A stretch of 64,000 bases of DNA from Gammaproteobacteria bacterium (GTDB lineage Bacteria; Pseudomonadota; Gammaproteobacteria; Pseudomonadales; Pseudohongiellaceae): the NCBI GenBank assembly GCA_021773355.1, contig JAJFKE010000028.1, forward strand, positions 1 through 64,000. Direction: 5' to 3'. The position numbers and the translations under genes are program-made. Shown here in pieces: positions 43,757 to 52,967 of this stretch; within the stretch, counting starts at the first letter, position 1; each line of letters starts with the position of its first letter. The notes beneath the pieces were generated by a model. The model saw nothing but the letters and a program-made list of their open reading frames with translations, ran no database searches and was not told the origin of the DNA.

Positions 43757-44233
43757 ATGGAGCGTTTGCAGAGAATAATGATAGGTAATGGATTGTTGGT
43801 GGTTCTCGCTTCGATGCTCGCTGGCTTCATGCTTATGTTCGGTCTACTGGGTGGCTTAGAAGTCTGGCCCGGCAGCATTGTCTCGATACCAACCTATGGG
43901 ACAACCGAGGGTTGGGTGAGAGCACATTCCGGGGGGGCGATGAATGGCCTGTTATTAATGGTTGTTGCACTGGCACTTCCCAAGCTAAATCTTAGCGCAA
44001 ACATGCAGCGCTTTGTTGCCTATGGTTTTATCTATGTAGCCTGGTCATTCACGGTTTTCTACTGGCTCGGGAATGCCGCTGGAAATCGAGCGCTTACATT
44101 CGGCGACAACCCGCTGGGCGAATCTGATATTTTCGGCATACTCGGTTTTTTACCGGGCCTGCCCAGTGTCTTCCTGGTGGTGATCTTACTGGCGATCACA
44201 GCCAAGGGAATTTTTAGCGGAAAAAGTGAGTAG
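43757..44233 (+). CDS. Styrene-oxide-isomerase-like membrane protein
   Basis: 158 residues with four transmembrane segments. The conserved RAHSGGAMNGLLLMVVA near residue 55 is like the second helix of styrene oxide isomerase, where a histidine at about this position is a haem ligand; LGNAAGNRALTFG follows in the third-fourth loop. SOI converts epoxides to aldehydes in the membrane. Homologous proteins outside styrene pathways have unknown substrates. Its TAG stop is the first part of repeat family B copy 2. Confidence 0.5.
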   Translation: MERLQRIMIGNGLLVVLASMLAGFMLMFGLLGGLEVWPGSIVSIPTYGTTEGWVRAHSGGAMNGLLLMVVALALPKLNLSANMQRFVAYGFIYVAWSFTVFYWLGNAAGNRALTFGDNPLGESDIFGILGFLPGLPSVFLVVILLAITAKGIFSGKSE

Positions 44234-44373
44234 GGACACCCACAACTTAAGAAAAAGAAAGACCATCTAAAAGATCGCAAACCGCAAACCTATATTAGTT
44301 TCACTCGCTGGGAAGTTATTCGACACAATCCACAATCGGCCCGAAATTGGTTTGTTAAATTGTAGGTGTCCCC
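44231..44373. repeat. Repeat family B, copy 2 (143 bp)
   Basis: Starts (T)AGGGACACCCACAACTTAA and ends TTAAATTGTAGGTGTCCCC, an inverted-repeat pair with a few mismatches. The core has AAAGACCATCTAAAAGATCG and CACAATCGGCCCGAAATTGG. It sits between two convergent genes and provides the stop of both: TAG for the upstream gene and, on the other strand, TAA for the HAD gene. Confidence 0.85.
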
Positions 44374-45155
44374 GGCAGCCCGAGTAACTCTCCCAACTCA
44401 GACACAGAGCCAATAACTGCATCCGGAATAATCTCTGACCTCTTCACAATGTCTTTACGATACTTTCCTGTCTGCACCAGCACAGCGACCAGGCCACTGG
44501 CTAGCCCTCCACCAATATCATTCTCAATATCGTCGCCTACGATTAGTACTTCTGATGAATGTAGTCCTAGTGACTCGGTGGCCAAACTAAAGAAGTCCTG
44601 ACTGGGTTTGCCGATTATTGTTGCCTGTTTACCCGAAACAAACTCCAGCCCTGCAACAAATGCCCCGATGTCCATCTGCAAGCCCTGCTCGGTCTGCCAG
44701 AACTTGTTCATATGCATGGCAATCAACTCTGCACCGTTCATCAATTCGTTAAACACCTGGTTGAGCAAGGCATAGTTCCATGCTGCACCGATGTCTCCGA
44801 CAACCACATAGTCAGGATTCGGGTTGTCCTGATCGAACATGGAGAATTCGGAACGGGCCGCTTCCTGAATCAACAAATGGACACTAGGCGCTCCCTTTGT
44901 CAGGAGAAAGCTACACGTGGCACTTACGGCACTAAAGATTTCCTCAATCTCTATGGAAAAGCCCATAGTCTTCAACTTGTCGGCAACGCTGGCGGCGGTC
45001 TTGGTGGAGGTATTAGTGATAAACCGATAGAGGATGCCCTGCTGTTTCAGCCGAAGCAACGTGTCTTGCGCACCCGCCACGACCTGATCACCTATATACA
45101 GCACACCGTCCAGATCAAACAGGATGCCTTTAATGTTCGAAAAGTCTTTAATCAT
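44355..45155 (-). CDS. HAD-IIA family phosphatase (NagD/phosphoglycolate-type)
   Basis: 266 residues. HAD motif I GILFDLDGVLYIGD at the start, motif II FITNTST near 47, motif III lysine in IIGKPSQDFF near 185 and motif IV VLIVGDDIENDIGGG near 208. The C2 cap of subfamily IIA lies between II and III. Enzymes of the type hydrolyse phosphoglycolate, nucleotides or small sugar phosphates. The last six residues, PGTPTI, and the stop come from repeat family B, so the natural C-terminus was probably altered by its insertion. ATG preceded by GGAG. Confidence 0.92.
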   Translation of the reverse strand: MIKDFSNIKGILFDLDGVLYIGDQVVAGAQDTLLRLKQQGILYRFITNTSTKTAASVADKLKTMGFSIEIEEIFSAVSATCSFLLTKGAPSVHLLIQEAARSEFSMFDQDNPNPDYVVVGDIGAAWNYALLNQVFNELMNGAELIAMHMNKFWQTEQGLQMDIGAFVAGLEFVSGKQATIIGKPSQDFFSLATESLGLHSSEVLIVGDDIENDIGGGLASGLVAVLVQTGKYRKDIVKRSEIIPDAVIGSVSELGELLGLPGTPTI

Positions 45156-45279
45156 GGGAGAACTCCTAGATCAAAGGGGATCAGATACGAGGGTATCTTG
45201 ATCCCCTTTGTTTGATTACTAATCAATCACCCTACTCTCACCCCTGCGGATTTTCTTTACTCTAAATCTCTTAATAAAC

Positions 45280-45534
45280 TGGGTCAAAGCCTGAGATATC
45301 TGCAGAAAATATCGAGTCAATTCAGTAGATTAACTTGTTTTGAGTTGCTGCTTTCTGCTTATAGCCGTTGAGTTTTGAACAATGAAACAGAGACTGGGCT
45401 ATTATTTGCGAACAATCAGGACCAGGGGCCCGTGAGTATCTCCGTTACAGCGAGCTTACTTCAGCGTTGAACTTAATATAAAACTAAGCCAGCACGTTCA
45501 AGATTTCGTGAGGATATCTCAGGCTCTTATCCCA
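45280..45534. repeat. Repeat family A, diverged copy
   Basis: Same order of segments as 4629-4925: TGGGTCAAAGCCTGAGATATC, AGATTAACTTG, GCTGCTTTCTG, GTTACAGCGAGCTTACTTCAG, AACTAAGCCAGC and GAGGATATCTCAGGCTC. The terminal repeats still pair over about 20 bases with several mismatches and the inner hairpin is degraded. It is older than the copy at 4629. Confidence 0.85.
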
Positions 45535-45555
45535 TGAATTATACCAGCGGCGAAC

Positions 45556-45584
45556 ATAAAAACGCCCCGATCGTAATCGGGGCG
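45556..45584 (-). terminator. Rho-independent terminator of the TonB receptor gene
   Basis: CGCCCCGAT and ATCGGGGCG (45563-45571 and 45576-45584) form a perfect 9-bp GC-rich stem with a 4-base loop; on the minus strand it is followed by TTTTTATG. It lies about 55 bases after the receptor stop. Confidence 0.9.
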
Positions 45585-45640
45585 CTGTTTATTGCTAGCA
45601 GAAACCGGTATTCCACTCGATTCCTGATCGACTAGTACTT

Positions 45641-48523
45641 CTAGTACTTGTAGCTAAATTCCATGCCGTAGGCTCTAGGCAATGTGGTGCCCGAGTTGTG
45701 ACGGTAGAATTCAGCTTCACTTTGCCGCAATATTTGCAGGTTAGCCACATCATCGAGGATGTTGTTAACAAACGCTGATACCTGCCAATTGTCATTTGGA
45801 GATGACCAGGTTGCGCGCAAGTCTGCCCGACCATAAGCCTCAGCTTTCTCAGCTTCAGTTTCGAATGGTGAGTAGTAGACTTCGTCGGTCCAGCTATATA
45901 CCCCAAATAGCTCCAGCTCGGCACCACCATTCATTGGAATCGCGTAGCTGGCCCAGGCAGTAAACTTGCTTTCCGGTACCTGCAACACCTGATTACCTTT
46001 GATATCTTGAGTTAGAGCGTTGAACTCTGGATACAACGATTCAGGCACATCTCGCCTGCTAGCGTCAGAGATTAGCAAAGTTTCAGTATATTCACTTGGC
46101 GTAAAGCTGAAGTTTCCGCCTAGTGTCAGATAGTCAGTCGCTAGCCAAAGCACTTCACCTTCGAGACCAAGAACTTCAGCGCCGGGGGCCTCCAATACCG
46201 AAGAGGTGGTTCCGCCCAGGCTTGTAACTTCTGTGCCCACAGTATGAATGGTGTCGTAGTCATACGCATATATCGAGGCATTCAATTGCAGGGTGTCGTT
46301 AAGAAAGCGCGATTTATAACCTATTTCGTAAGCTATCAACTCTTCCGGATCATAGGTGGGCGTGTTGCTAAAAAATACCAGGTTAAAGCCACCTGAGCGA
46401 TAGCCGGATGTGGCAGAGAAATACATCAATGTATTATCGGTTATATTCCAGTCCAGATTGACACGTCCGGTCGTCTTGCGGTCAGTTCGGTTAAAGGGTC
46501 TATACACACTGAGTGCAAAAGGAATACCGCCATTGGTAACGGCCTCGGTGGGTACTATCTGTTCACCGTCTTCATTGTCAACCAAACCGCCATTAACGCG
46601 GTTTACCGCTGCCAGACCACCGTAAAGGGCCAAGAAACTATCCGCGCCAGTCTCTGAATAGCGCCACAAATTCTCCTCAGCAGTCACTTCATCCTCGGCA
46701 TAACGTATTCCCAGGGTTAATGTAAACGTCTCGTTGATGTCCCACACACCCTGCGTATAAGCTGCGAAAGCTTCACGTTTGGTTTGCGTTGCGTACAGCA
46801 AGTCAGTCGCCGTAGTTACTGGACCATGCTCCACGTTCAAGTCTGGATTGCTGCCGTTGTCACCACCCCAGGCTGAGAGTTGAAGATTGTTGCCGCCGTT
46901 ATTGCGAGCGCAGGCTGCAGCGGGGGTCGCAACATTACAGCTTAGTTTCGCACTAAACAACGAAACCATGGGTGCACCACCAAATGCCAAGGTGCTGGCA
47001 TTGATACCTTCAAGACCAGGAGCGCCAATTGCAGCCGCTGCTCCAGCACTCAATGCGGTGTTATCCACATAGGGATTCACGAATCTGGATTCGCCAAGAG
47101 CTGAATAGAAATCTCCGCGCTGATCGATGGTTGCATCGTAGACGAAATAACCTGAGGTGATCGACACCGTATCGCTGATGTCGTAGAACGCCTGTAGTTC
47201 ATGGGAGGTATAATCTGCTTCGTGGTTCACATAAAACTGGCGATCATGGAATAGACTGGCGGTGTTATCGTCGTCTGTATTTCGCTTGTAGGTGAGCTCA
47301 TTGAAACCGTACAGATATTTCAGCTGTAGTCTGTCATTCACATCCCATGAGATATTGAACTGAGTACCTTGCTGCTCGAAAGTCTCATTGTTCAGACCGT
47401 TAGTCGCCGCGCAGAGGTCATCGCCATCGATATCCCCGGGAAATACACACTCATTGTATCTGGCTGCTGACGCTGCCGATGTGTTGTTAAACCCATCCAG
47501 TGAGGCTGCCGCGTTCTGGGTACCATCGAAGTCACCGAAATCGATTCCTGGCCGAACACGCTGGGCCTGATCAATTACACCGGTGGTTGGGTTGGTGAAA
47601 TTCAATATTGGTTGACTCTGATCGTAGAAATCGCTGCTGTCAAAATTCGCTCGATCGGTATTGCTGGGATCGATAAACCGGAAACCAGGAACCAGCGCAT
47701 CGGTGATCCGGTTTGGGCCACCATCTTCATTCAATACCACCAGACCTGCGCCGTTGGCACCGCCGAAAGAGCGGTCGATCACCATAAAATTCTGTCGCAG
47801 ATTGACTTCAACATCATCTCTAGGTGTCCATTTGAATTGAATGGCACTGTTCTCAGTGCCGAGACCATCGATATCACTACCGCTGCCCAGTTCTTCGATG
47901 ACACCATCTCGGTCGCGATAGGCAAAGTTTACCCGCGCCGACAAAACGTCTTCAATCAACGGAGTGTTCACCATTCCGTAAGCCTCGTTGGTACCAAAAT
48001 TACCGAGGATGGATTTGAAAGAATAATCTAATTCCTGAGTAGGCTCTTTGTAAAGCACATTAATGGCGCCACCAACCGCGTTACGACCGTACAGTGTTCC
48101 CTGGGGCCCGCGCAGCACCTCTATACGTTCGACATCCCAAAACGTTGCGGCCGTGGCTGTCAATAAATCTTCGGAATAAATTCCGTTCATATAAGTTGCA
48201 ACACCTGGATCTCCGCCCAGCGCACGAAAATTACGCCCAACGCCACGAATCGTAGAATCGTAGGGTTGAATGGTTGTTGCGGGAATAAAGTTTGCTAGAT
48301 CTTCCTGGTTGCGAATTCCAAAAGCATCCAGTGATTCGCCAGTCAACGCGGTAATGGAGATCGAAGTATCTTGAACTGATGCCTCTCTTCTCTCCGCAGT
48401 TACCATGACTTCTTCGATACGTCTGCCGTCATCGTCTTGGGCGGCGAGCATCCCTATCGGTGCATAACCCGCACAGAACAGTGCCGAAGCACCGATCAGA
48501 TTCTTAGTGATTTTTAGTTTCAT
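45641..48523 (-). CDS. TonB-dependent outer-membrane receptor
   Basis: 960 residues from ATG 48523 (a frame to 48574 lacks signal features). Signal peptide MKLKITKNLIGASALFCAGY.. ends near the AAQ site. A TonB-box-like segment IEEVMVTAERREASVQD leads into the plug (RIEVLRGPQGTLYGRNAVGG near residue 130). The rest is a 22-strand barrel ending in the aromatic signature FSYKY. The ligand is unknown; proteins of this subclass are common in marine gammaproteobacteria that take up complex organic molecules. No transporter genes flank it. Terminated by the hairpin at 45556-45584. Confidence 0.95.
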   Translation of the reverse strand: MKLKITKNLIGASALFCAGYAPIGMLAAQDDDGRRIEEVMVTAERREASVQDTSISITALTGESLDAFGIRNQEDLANFIPATTIQPYDSTIRGVGRNFRALGGDPGVATYMNGIYSEDLLTATAATFWDVERIEVLRGPQGTLYGRNAVGGAINVLYKEPTQELDYSFKSILGNFGTNEAYGMVNTPLIEDVLSARVNFAYRDRDGVIEELGSGSDIDGLGTENSAIQFKWTPRDDVEVNLRQNFMVIDRSFGGANGAGLVVLNEDGGPNRITDALVPGFRFIDPSNTDRANFDSSDFYDQSQPILNFTNPTTGVIDQAQRVRPGIDFGDFDGTQNAAASLDGFNNTSAASAARYNECVFPGDIDGDDLCAATNGLNNETFEQQGTQFNISWDVNDRLQLKYLYGFNELTYKRNTDDDNTASLFHDRQFYVNHEADYTSHELQAFYDISDTVSITSGYFVYDATIDQRGDFYSALGESRFVNPYVDNTALSAGAAAAIGAPGLEGINASTLAFGGAPMVSLFSAKLSCNVATPAAACARNNGGNNLQLSAWGGDNGSNPDLNVEHGPVTTATDLLYATQTKREAFAAYTQGVWDINETFTLTLGIRYAEDEVTAEENLWRYSETGADSFLALYGGLAAVNRVNGGLVDNEDGEQIVPTEAVTNGGIPFALSVYRPFNRTDRKTTGRVNLDWNITDNTLMYFSATSGYRSGGFNLVFFSNTPTYDPEELIAYEIGYKSRFLNDTLQLNASIYAYDYDTIHTVGTEVTSLGGTTSSVLEAPGAEVLGLEGEVLWLATDYLTLGGNFSFTPSEYTETLLISDASRRDVPESLYPEFNALTQDIKGNQVLQVPESKFTAWASYAIPMNGGAELELFGVYSWTDEVYYSPFETEAEKAEAYGRADLRATWSSPNDNWQVSAFVNNILDDVANLQILRQSEAEFYRHNSGTTLPRAYGMEFSYKY

Positions 48524-49345
48524 ATAATATCCCTTGGCAATATTTTTTCTTTTATGTGGCCATAGGCAAAACAATGCTCAGCTTTTCGCTTACGGTGAAT
48601 TCTTCTTTCTTTAATTTCGTTTGAACGAGCAATGAAAAACTATTCATCGTCAACGACGCCGCATAGAATAAGTCACCCCCTTCTCACTACTTAGAGTGTC
48701 TAAAGTGAATTGCCTGGGTTTCTCTGGCGGTCAAAAAGATGCAGACCGTAAACGAACCTTTTGCAAAGAAGAGCAAGCAAGTTATAAAACGTTGGCCCAA
48801 ATCCTTATGGGACATACGTGACCGAAAGCAGGATTTTTCGATAACTCGACGTTATAGAACGACGAAGCGTTCGTCAAGGTAATTGCGAAATATGGAAAAG
48901 GCACTGTGGATCTAAATTTTGTTACCAAACTACTCGTTCTATAATCTGATCACCGAACGGTAGTCACTGCAAATTCTCGCAACTTAGACGCCATTTAATG
49001 AAGCCGCAATTTCAGAATTTTTCTGCAAGCAACGATGCGACAGAAACGGCGAAGGCTCTAGCGGTCACTCTAAAAATTGACTGCAAAAGTAATTCGACAA
49101 AGTAGGGCAAGATAGCAAATTGGCAGCTCGCTTGGTGAATGGATGCTGCTACAAATTACTGGAAATTCGTTACCTATTTACTCAGAATATTTTTCCATTT
49201 TGACGAACTAAAATCGGAAGAATCTTGTCAATAGTAGATCGATTCAGGCCGTAGCCCCGCGATGAGCGACTTTAGTTAGGCTAAGCGATTCAACTCTGAG
49301 CAAAGGGATAGATCAAAGCGGAATACCTTGATTTGCCCATCTACG
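48524..49345. other. 822-bp non-coding stretch upstream of the receptor
   Basis: No supported frame on either strand. Contains the TonB receptor promoter near its left end (a ribosome binding site GGGATATTAT lies before 48523) and AT-rich DNA beyond. No repeat of families A or B and no tRNA is visible. The length is unusual for the otherwise compact neighbourhood. Confidence 0.5.
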
Positions 49346-50152
49346 TTATTCGAGGTAAGAAGGAGCTAGATCGAGCGTTTCAGCAAGCTCTTTGCTGTGT
49401 TCGATCCAAAAAGTAGCCCCTGTTAATTCAAGCAGAGATTCAACTTTGTCCATGGACATCAAAGTTTCCTCAATGCTGGTATTAAAAACGGGGGTTCGGC
49501 GCAATTCCCGGCTCGCCTCGAAATGGTAAAGGTCTCCCGAAAGTATCAGTGGACCAAAACGGCTGAGCTCCAAATACAAAGATTGGTGACCTGGGGTGTG
49601 TCCTGGCGTTGAAATAATTTTGACCGAGCCATCACCGAAGACATCGTAGTCTCCGCTTAAGCTTATACGATTAGAGTCTCTGAGCTGTGAATATAATTCT
49701 GGTCTAAACACCGGATTATCTTCAGGATGTTCAAACGCAGCCGTGGCCTCCGCCTCCTGAATCAACAAAGTGGACTGATTAAAAGCATTGGCGGCACCGA
49801 CATGGTCATAGTGCATGTGCGAAAAGGCAATAAAATCTATATCGGCCGGACTAATGTTCATGGCTGCAAGTTGCTGCAGAAAAGATGTCTGGTAGCGGCT
49901 ATTACCTCCGCTCTGCCCGACATCTGCAAGTGGTAAGCCCGCATCCCATACCATCAAATGATCATCATGTTTAATCAAGTAGCAAGGCACGAATAATTCA
50001 CGCACCGAGGTTTCTTCATTACTTAAACCAAATGCGGTCACATCTGGAAAGGAAAGCTGGCCGCAGTCGAACACATAGAGTTTTAAATCCGCATGCGCCA
50101 AGCTTGAAGTCAGTAACAATAGCAGAAGTAGAATCCTAGGGGCCCTAGACAT
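49346..50152 (-). CDS. Exported metallo-beta-lactamase-fold hydrolase (lactonase-like)
   Basis: 268 residues from ATG 50152; GGAG lies eight bases upstream, whereas the ATG at 50158 is too close and the frame to 50221 runs into a RAYT remnant. Signal peptide MSRAPRILLLLLLLTSSLAHA. Zinc ligands are SHMHYDHVGAAN (HxHxDH), STPGHTPGHQSL and LILSGDLYHFE, the set of AHL-lactonase and AttM-like enzymes. The substrate could be a lactone or ester; export suggests an extracellular or periplasmic one. Confidence 0.88.
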   Translation of the reverse strand: MSRAPRILLLLLLLTSSLAHADLKLYVFDCGQLSFPDVTAFGLSNEETSVRELFVPCYLIKHDDHLMVWDAGLPLADVGQSGGNSRYQTSFLQQLAAMNISPADIDFIAFSHMHYDHVGAANAFNQSTLLIQEAEATAAFEHPEDNPVFRPELYSQLRDSNRISLSGDYDVFGDGSVKIISTPGHTPGHQSLYLELSRFGPLILSGDLYHFEASRELRRTPVFNTSIEETLMSMDKVESLLELTGATFWIEHSKELAETLDLAPSYLE

Positions 50153-50218
50153 TGACATTCTCCTATTAGATTGATCAACGTAATCGGTAAATACGTAATA
50201 AATTAGCCTGGGATAAAT

Positions 50219-50252
50219 CACAGGATCAGGTTTCCATTTGCACGTCGTGGGT
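50219..50252 (-). pseudogene. RAYT left-end remnant
   Basis: CACAGGATCAGGTTTCCATT and the following 14 bases (CACGTCGTGGGT) match the RAYT left terminus with two changes. Homology ends after about 34 bases. Confidence 0.7.
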
Positions 50253-50318
50253 ACAGCTTACTCTCACTCTCATCACTATTCATCTGTGCTGAGGGATGGC
50301 AAGCAAAAAGAGATGAGC

Positions 50319-50466
50319 GGGGACATTCACAACTTAACAACTTAAGGAAAACAAAGACCATCAAAAACTCGCAAACTGTGTACTTAATTGAATTCTCATG
50401 CTGGGAAATCACTCACTACCATTCACAATCAGCCCGGCACTAAGTTGTTATGCTGTGAACGTCCCC
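50319..50466. repeat. Repeat family B, copy 3 (148 bp)
   Basis: Begins GGGGACATTCACAACTTAAC and ends with GTGAACGTCCCC, inverted over the first 12 bases. Core landmarks are TTAAGGAAAACAAAGACCATC, CTGGGAAATCACTC and CACAATCAGCCCGGCAC. It is about 250 bases upstream of the biosynthetic cluster and marks its left boundary. Confidence 0.85.
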
Positions 50467-50761
50467 TGTAGCTTCACCTTTTCCCCTCTACGTTAAACAA
50501 GATCCATTAGATTATGAGTAACTTGTAGAGCCAGTATGAGCTCTTGTATCTCAACAAAAACGTGAGAATGAAACATTTTTAACAAACGAGATCATACTTG
50601 TAATTCACAATGATTGACGACTTGTAGAAAATGGCTTCTGTAGTTATATTAACAGTGGCCCAGTTTTAAGTGCTTTCGTATGTATCCACGCTGACTCAAA
50701 ATGCGATAATAGCAATTTTATGGATTGCGTCAACACCGCGCGTTTTTATGGAGAAACACTA
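50467..50761 (+). other. Leader region of the biosynthetic cluster
   Basis: About 295 AT-rich bases with no gene. TTGACG near 50612 followed about 19-24 bases later by TGTAGTTATAT is a weak promoter candidate; I cannot assign a start site. GGAGAAACACTA directly precedes the aminotransferase ATG. Confidence 0.35.
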
Positions 50762-51982
50762 ATGTATCCAGAGTTGAATACAACATTAAGGGAGATGAAG
50801 GAGTACGCCTCAAAAGCGCTGTCCGAAAAAGCTAAATTAATGCCTGGCGTTGATAATCTAAGTATCGGAGAGCCGGATTTCGGACCTCCCGAGGAACTAT
50901 TACCAGGAATATTAGATGCTGTCTTAAACCAAGCAACATTTTTGGATTCAGTTAACAGATACGAAAGCTCTAGGGGGTCATTAGAATTACGGGTCGCCAT
51001 AGCAAATTGGTATAACAGCCACTATGGCTTAAATATTGACGCGGAATCGGAAATTCTTGTTACACATGGAGGAGTCGAAGCAATAGCACAATCTATCCTG
51101 AGTTGCACTCCATCGACGGGCGCGATAGCTGTAACAAATCCATCATACATGTTATATGAAAGAAGTATCTCCACGCTTGGCCGTAAGTCACTATCATTGA
51201 CGCGACCAACCGGCGGCAATGAATATGAGAAGTTATTCTCCCTCGAAGAAAATCGTAAGTTGCTGACCGAAGCTGATGCACTAATAATAAATTCACCAGA
51301 AAATCCAACTGGCTATGTTCTAAGCGATGAGGATTGGTCCACCCTAAAAACGAATGCTGACAAATTCGGTTTGTGGATTATTCATGACGAAGTCTACGAT
51401 GCTATGTCGTTCGGTCGAAAACATTATCCCGCGATATCCAGAGAAGATCTGCATGATCGGACGATAATGGTAAATAGCATGTCTAAGAAATTTGGAATTC
51501 CCGGCCTGCGAATAGGCTGGATGATCTCGAATGCTGGCGTGATTGACTTAGCCTGTAAGTCGCACGACTATCTATATTTGGGAGTCAATATATTGTTTGA
51601 GAAGGTAGCAACTCACCTGTTATCAGCTCCTAAAATTGATGAATGGCTTTTTCGTATCAACAATATGTTAGAAGAACGCATCGAAAATGCCATGACTAGA
51701 ATGACACCAGCGCTGGGTTACGAATGGCCTCGTAGGCCAATGGGAGGAATGTTTCTATTCCCAAATGTGAGCAAGCTATATAATGCATTGCCCGAGGCCT
51801 ATAGAAAGGAAAGCATTGGTGAGAGCGTCGCCTCGTACTTACTTTCTGAGAAAGGCGTTTCAACAGTTCCAGGTATCATTTATGGAGATCAATGTTCGGA
51901 TTACATCAGACTAGTGCTATGTACTTCCGATGAGGTGTTTGTCCGTAGCATTGAGAAGTTAACCGCAGGGAATGTGCCATGA
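50762..51982 (+). CDS. PLP-dependent aminotransferase (class I/II fold)
   Basis: 406 residues from ATG 50762, chosen over 50720 because GGAG sits eleven bases before it. Fold type I landmarks: LSIGEPDFGPPEELLP, NRYESSRGSLELRVAIANWY, VTHGGVEAIAQSILSC, INSPENPTGYVLSDEDW, IIHDEVYDAMSFG and the lysine loop SMSKKFGIPGLRIGW. The type covers aspartate/aromatic aminotransferases and, in clusters, enzymes making non-protein amino acids. It is the first gene of an operon with a dioxygenase, an NRPS and an ATP-grasp enzyme, so it likely prepares an amino-acid building block. Confidence 0.93.
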   Translation: MYPELNTTLREMKEYASKALSEKAKLMPGVDNLSIGEPDFGPPEELLPGILDAVLNQATFLDSVNRYESSRGSLELRVAIANWYNSHYGLNIDAESEILVTHGGVEAIAQSILSCTPSTGAIAVTNPSYMLYERSISTLGRKSLSLTRPTGGNEYEKLFSLEENRKLLTEADALIINSPENPTGYVLSDEDWSTLKTNADKFGLWIIHDEVYDAMSFGRKHYPAISREDLHDRTIMVNSMSKKFGIPGLRIGWMISNAGVIDLACKSHDYLYLGVNILFEKVATHLLSAPKIDEWLFRINNMLEERIENAMTRMTPALGYEWPRRPMGGMFLFPNVSKLYNALPEAYRKESIGESVASYLLSEKGVSTVPGIIYGDQCSDYIRLVLCTSDEVFVRSIEKLTAGNVP

Positions 51983-52103
51983 CTTTCTAGTAATGATTGC
52001 TCCTCTATAAATTTAGCGGAATAAGAGGAAATTATTCTTGCTGATATAACAAGCATTCGAAAGCATAATGAAGTAAAGAACACCGAAAAATGGCGCAAAT
52101 TTT

Positions 52104-52952
52104 GTGATATTGAGAAATCATCGCGATCAATTGGAAAAATTTGGATTCGTGGAGCTTCCAGGCTCATTGTCGCCATCCGACATTTCACGTCTCGAATATT
52201 TTTATTCCAAATTCTATGAAAAAAGTAAGTCAATACTGTATGAAATAAGGGATAAAGCCACTACTATCTCGCAGTACTATTTGAATTCCACTGACAACCT
52301 CATAGTCGTTCCGGAAGAGTTAGATTCAAGTCTTATAAGCAGGATTGAGTACTTAACGGGAGCAAATGCGGACTTTCGTGGATTCGTTATTGACAATATT
52401 CAGCCAACAATCGAAGCGATAGTAGGGAAGGAACTGAATATATTCAAAGATAAGTGCAATCTTAAGCTCCCTGGGAGCGATGGTTTCCCCCCTCATCAAG
52501 ACTATATTGCTTATCAACACTTTCCTCCTGACTACAACATAACCGCCATGATACCTATTGACGACATGGATATCGAAAATGGCTGCGTCCAGTTCGCGAA
52601 AAATTACAGAGAATCGGCCTTTGTCAATTCAGCCAATGTAGAAAATATAGCTAGTGGCCAGCGAATATTTGATACTGATGATCGCGGAGGTATAGTAGCT
52701 GAGGTTGTGACTAAAATTAAGTGGCAGGCATCTACTCCGAATGCCGGAGATATTGTCCTGTTCGACCACTTTATTCCTCATTTCTCACAAGCTAATATGA
52801 CGCAGAGCCCGCGCAGAGCATACTTCATTACGTTTTCACTGGCGGAACAGGGAGATTGGTATGAATTTTATTTTGCGAATAAGAGAGAAAATTACAACTC
52901 GCCAAAATTTCACGTAGCAAATCCTACGGGCAATAAACCCTCCAGATCGTAA
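52104..52952 (+). CDS. Phytanoyl-CoA-dioxygenase-family (Fe(II)/2-oxoglutarate) oxygenase
   Basis: 282 residues from GTG 52104 (an alternative TTG is at 52110). The PhyH pattern is visible: KFGFVELPGSLSPSDISRLE at the N-terminus, iron ligands in FPPHQDYIAYQ (H-x-D) and a distal histidine in FDHFIPHFSQANMTQSPRRAYF, with the arginine of RRAYF as 2-oxoglutarate contact. Such enzymes hydroxylate or desaturate amino acids and peptides in secondary metabolism. 121 bases separate it from the aminotransferase. Confidence 0.88.
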   Translation: MILRNHRDQLEKFGFVELPGSLSPSDISRLEYFYSKFYEKSKSILYEIRDKATTISQYYLNSTDNLIVVPEELDSSLISRIEYLTGANADFRGFVIDNIQPTIEAIVGKELNIFKDKCNLKLPGSDGFPPHQDYIAYQHFPPDYNITAMIPIDDMDIENGCVQFAKNYRESAFVNSANVENIASGQRIFDTDDRGGIVAEVVTKIKWQASTPNAGDIVLFDHFIPHFSQANMTQSPRRAYFITFSLAEQGDWYEFYFANKRENYNSPKFHVANPTGNKPSRS

Positions 52953-52967
52953 CCGTAGAATCTCTGA

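Noticed and set aside
48524..49345. Hidden gene in the long gap upstream of the TonB receptor
   Set aside because: All six frames are frequently stopped and no motif or ribosome binding site appears.
50153..50221. N-terminal extension of the second metallo-beta-lactamase-fold protein
   Set aside because: The extension lies partly in a RAYT remnant, hides the signal peptide, and a good ribosome binding site favours 50152.
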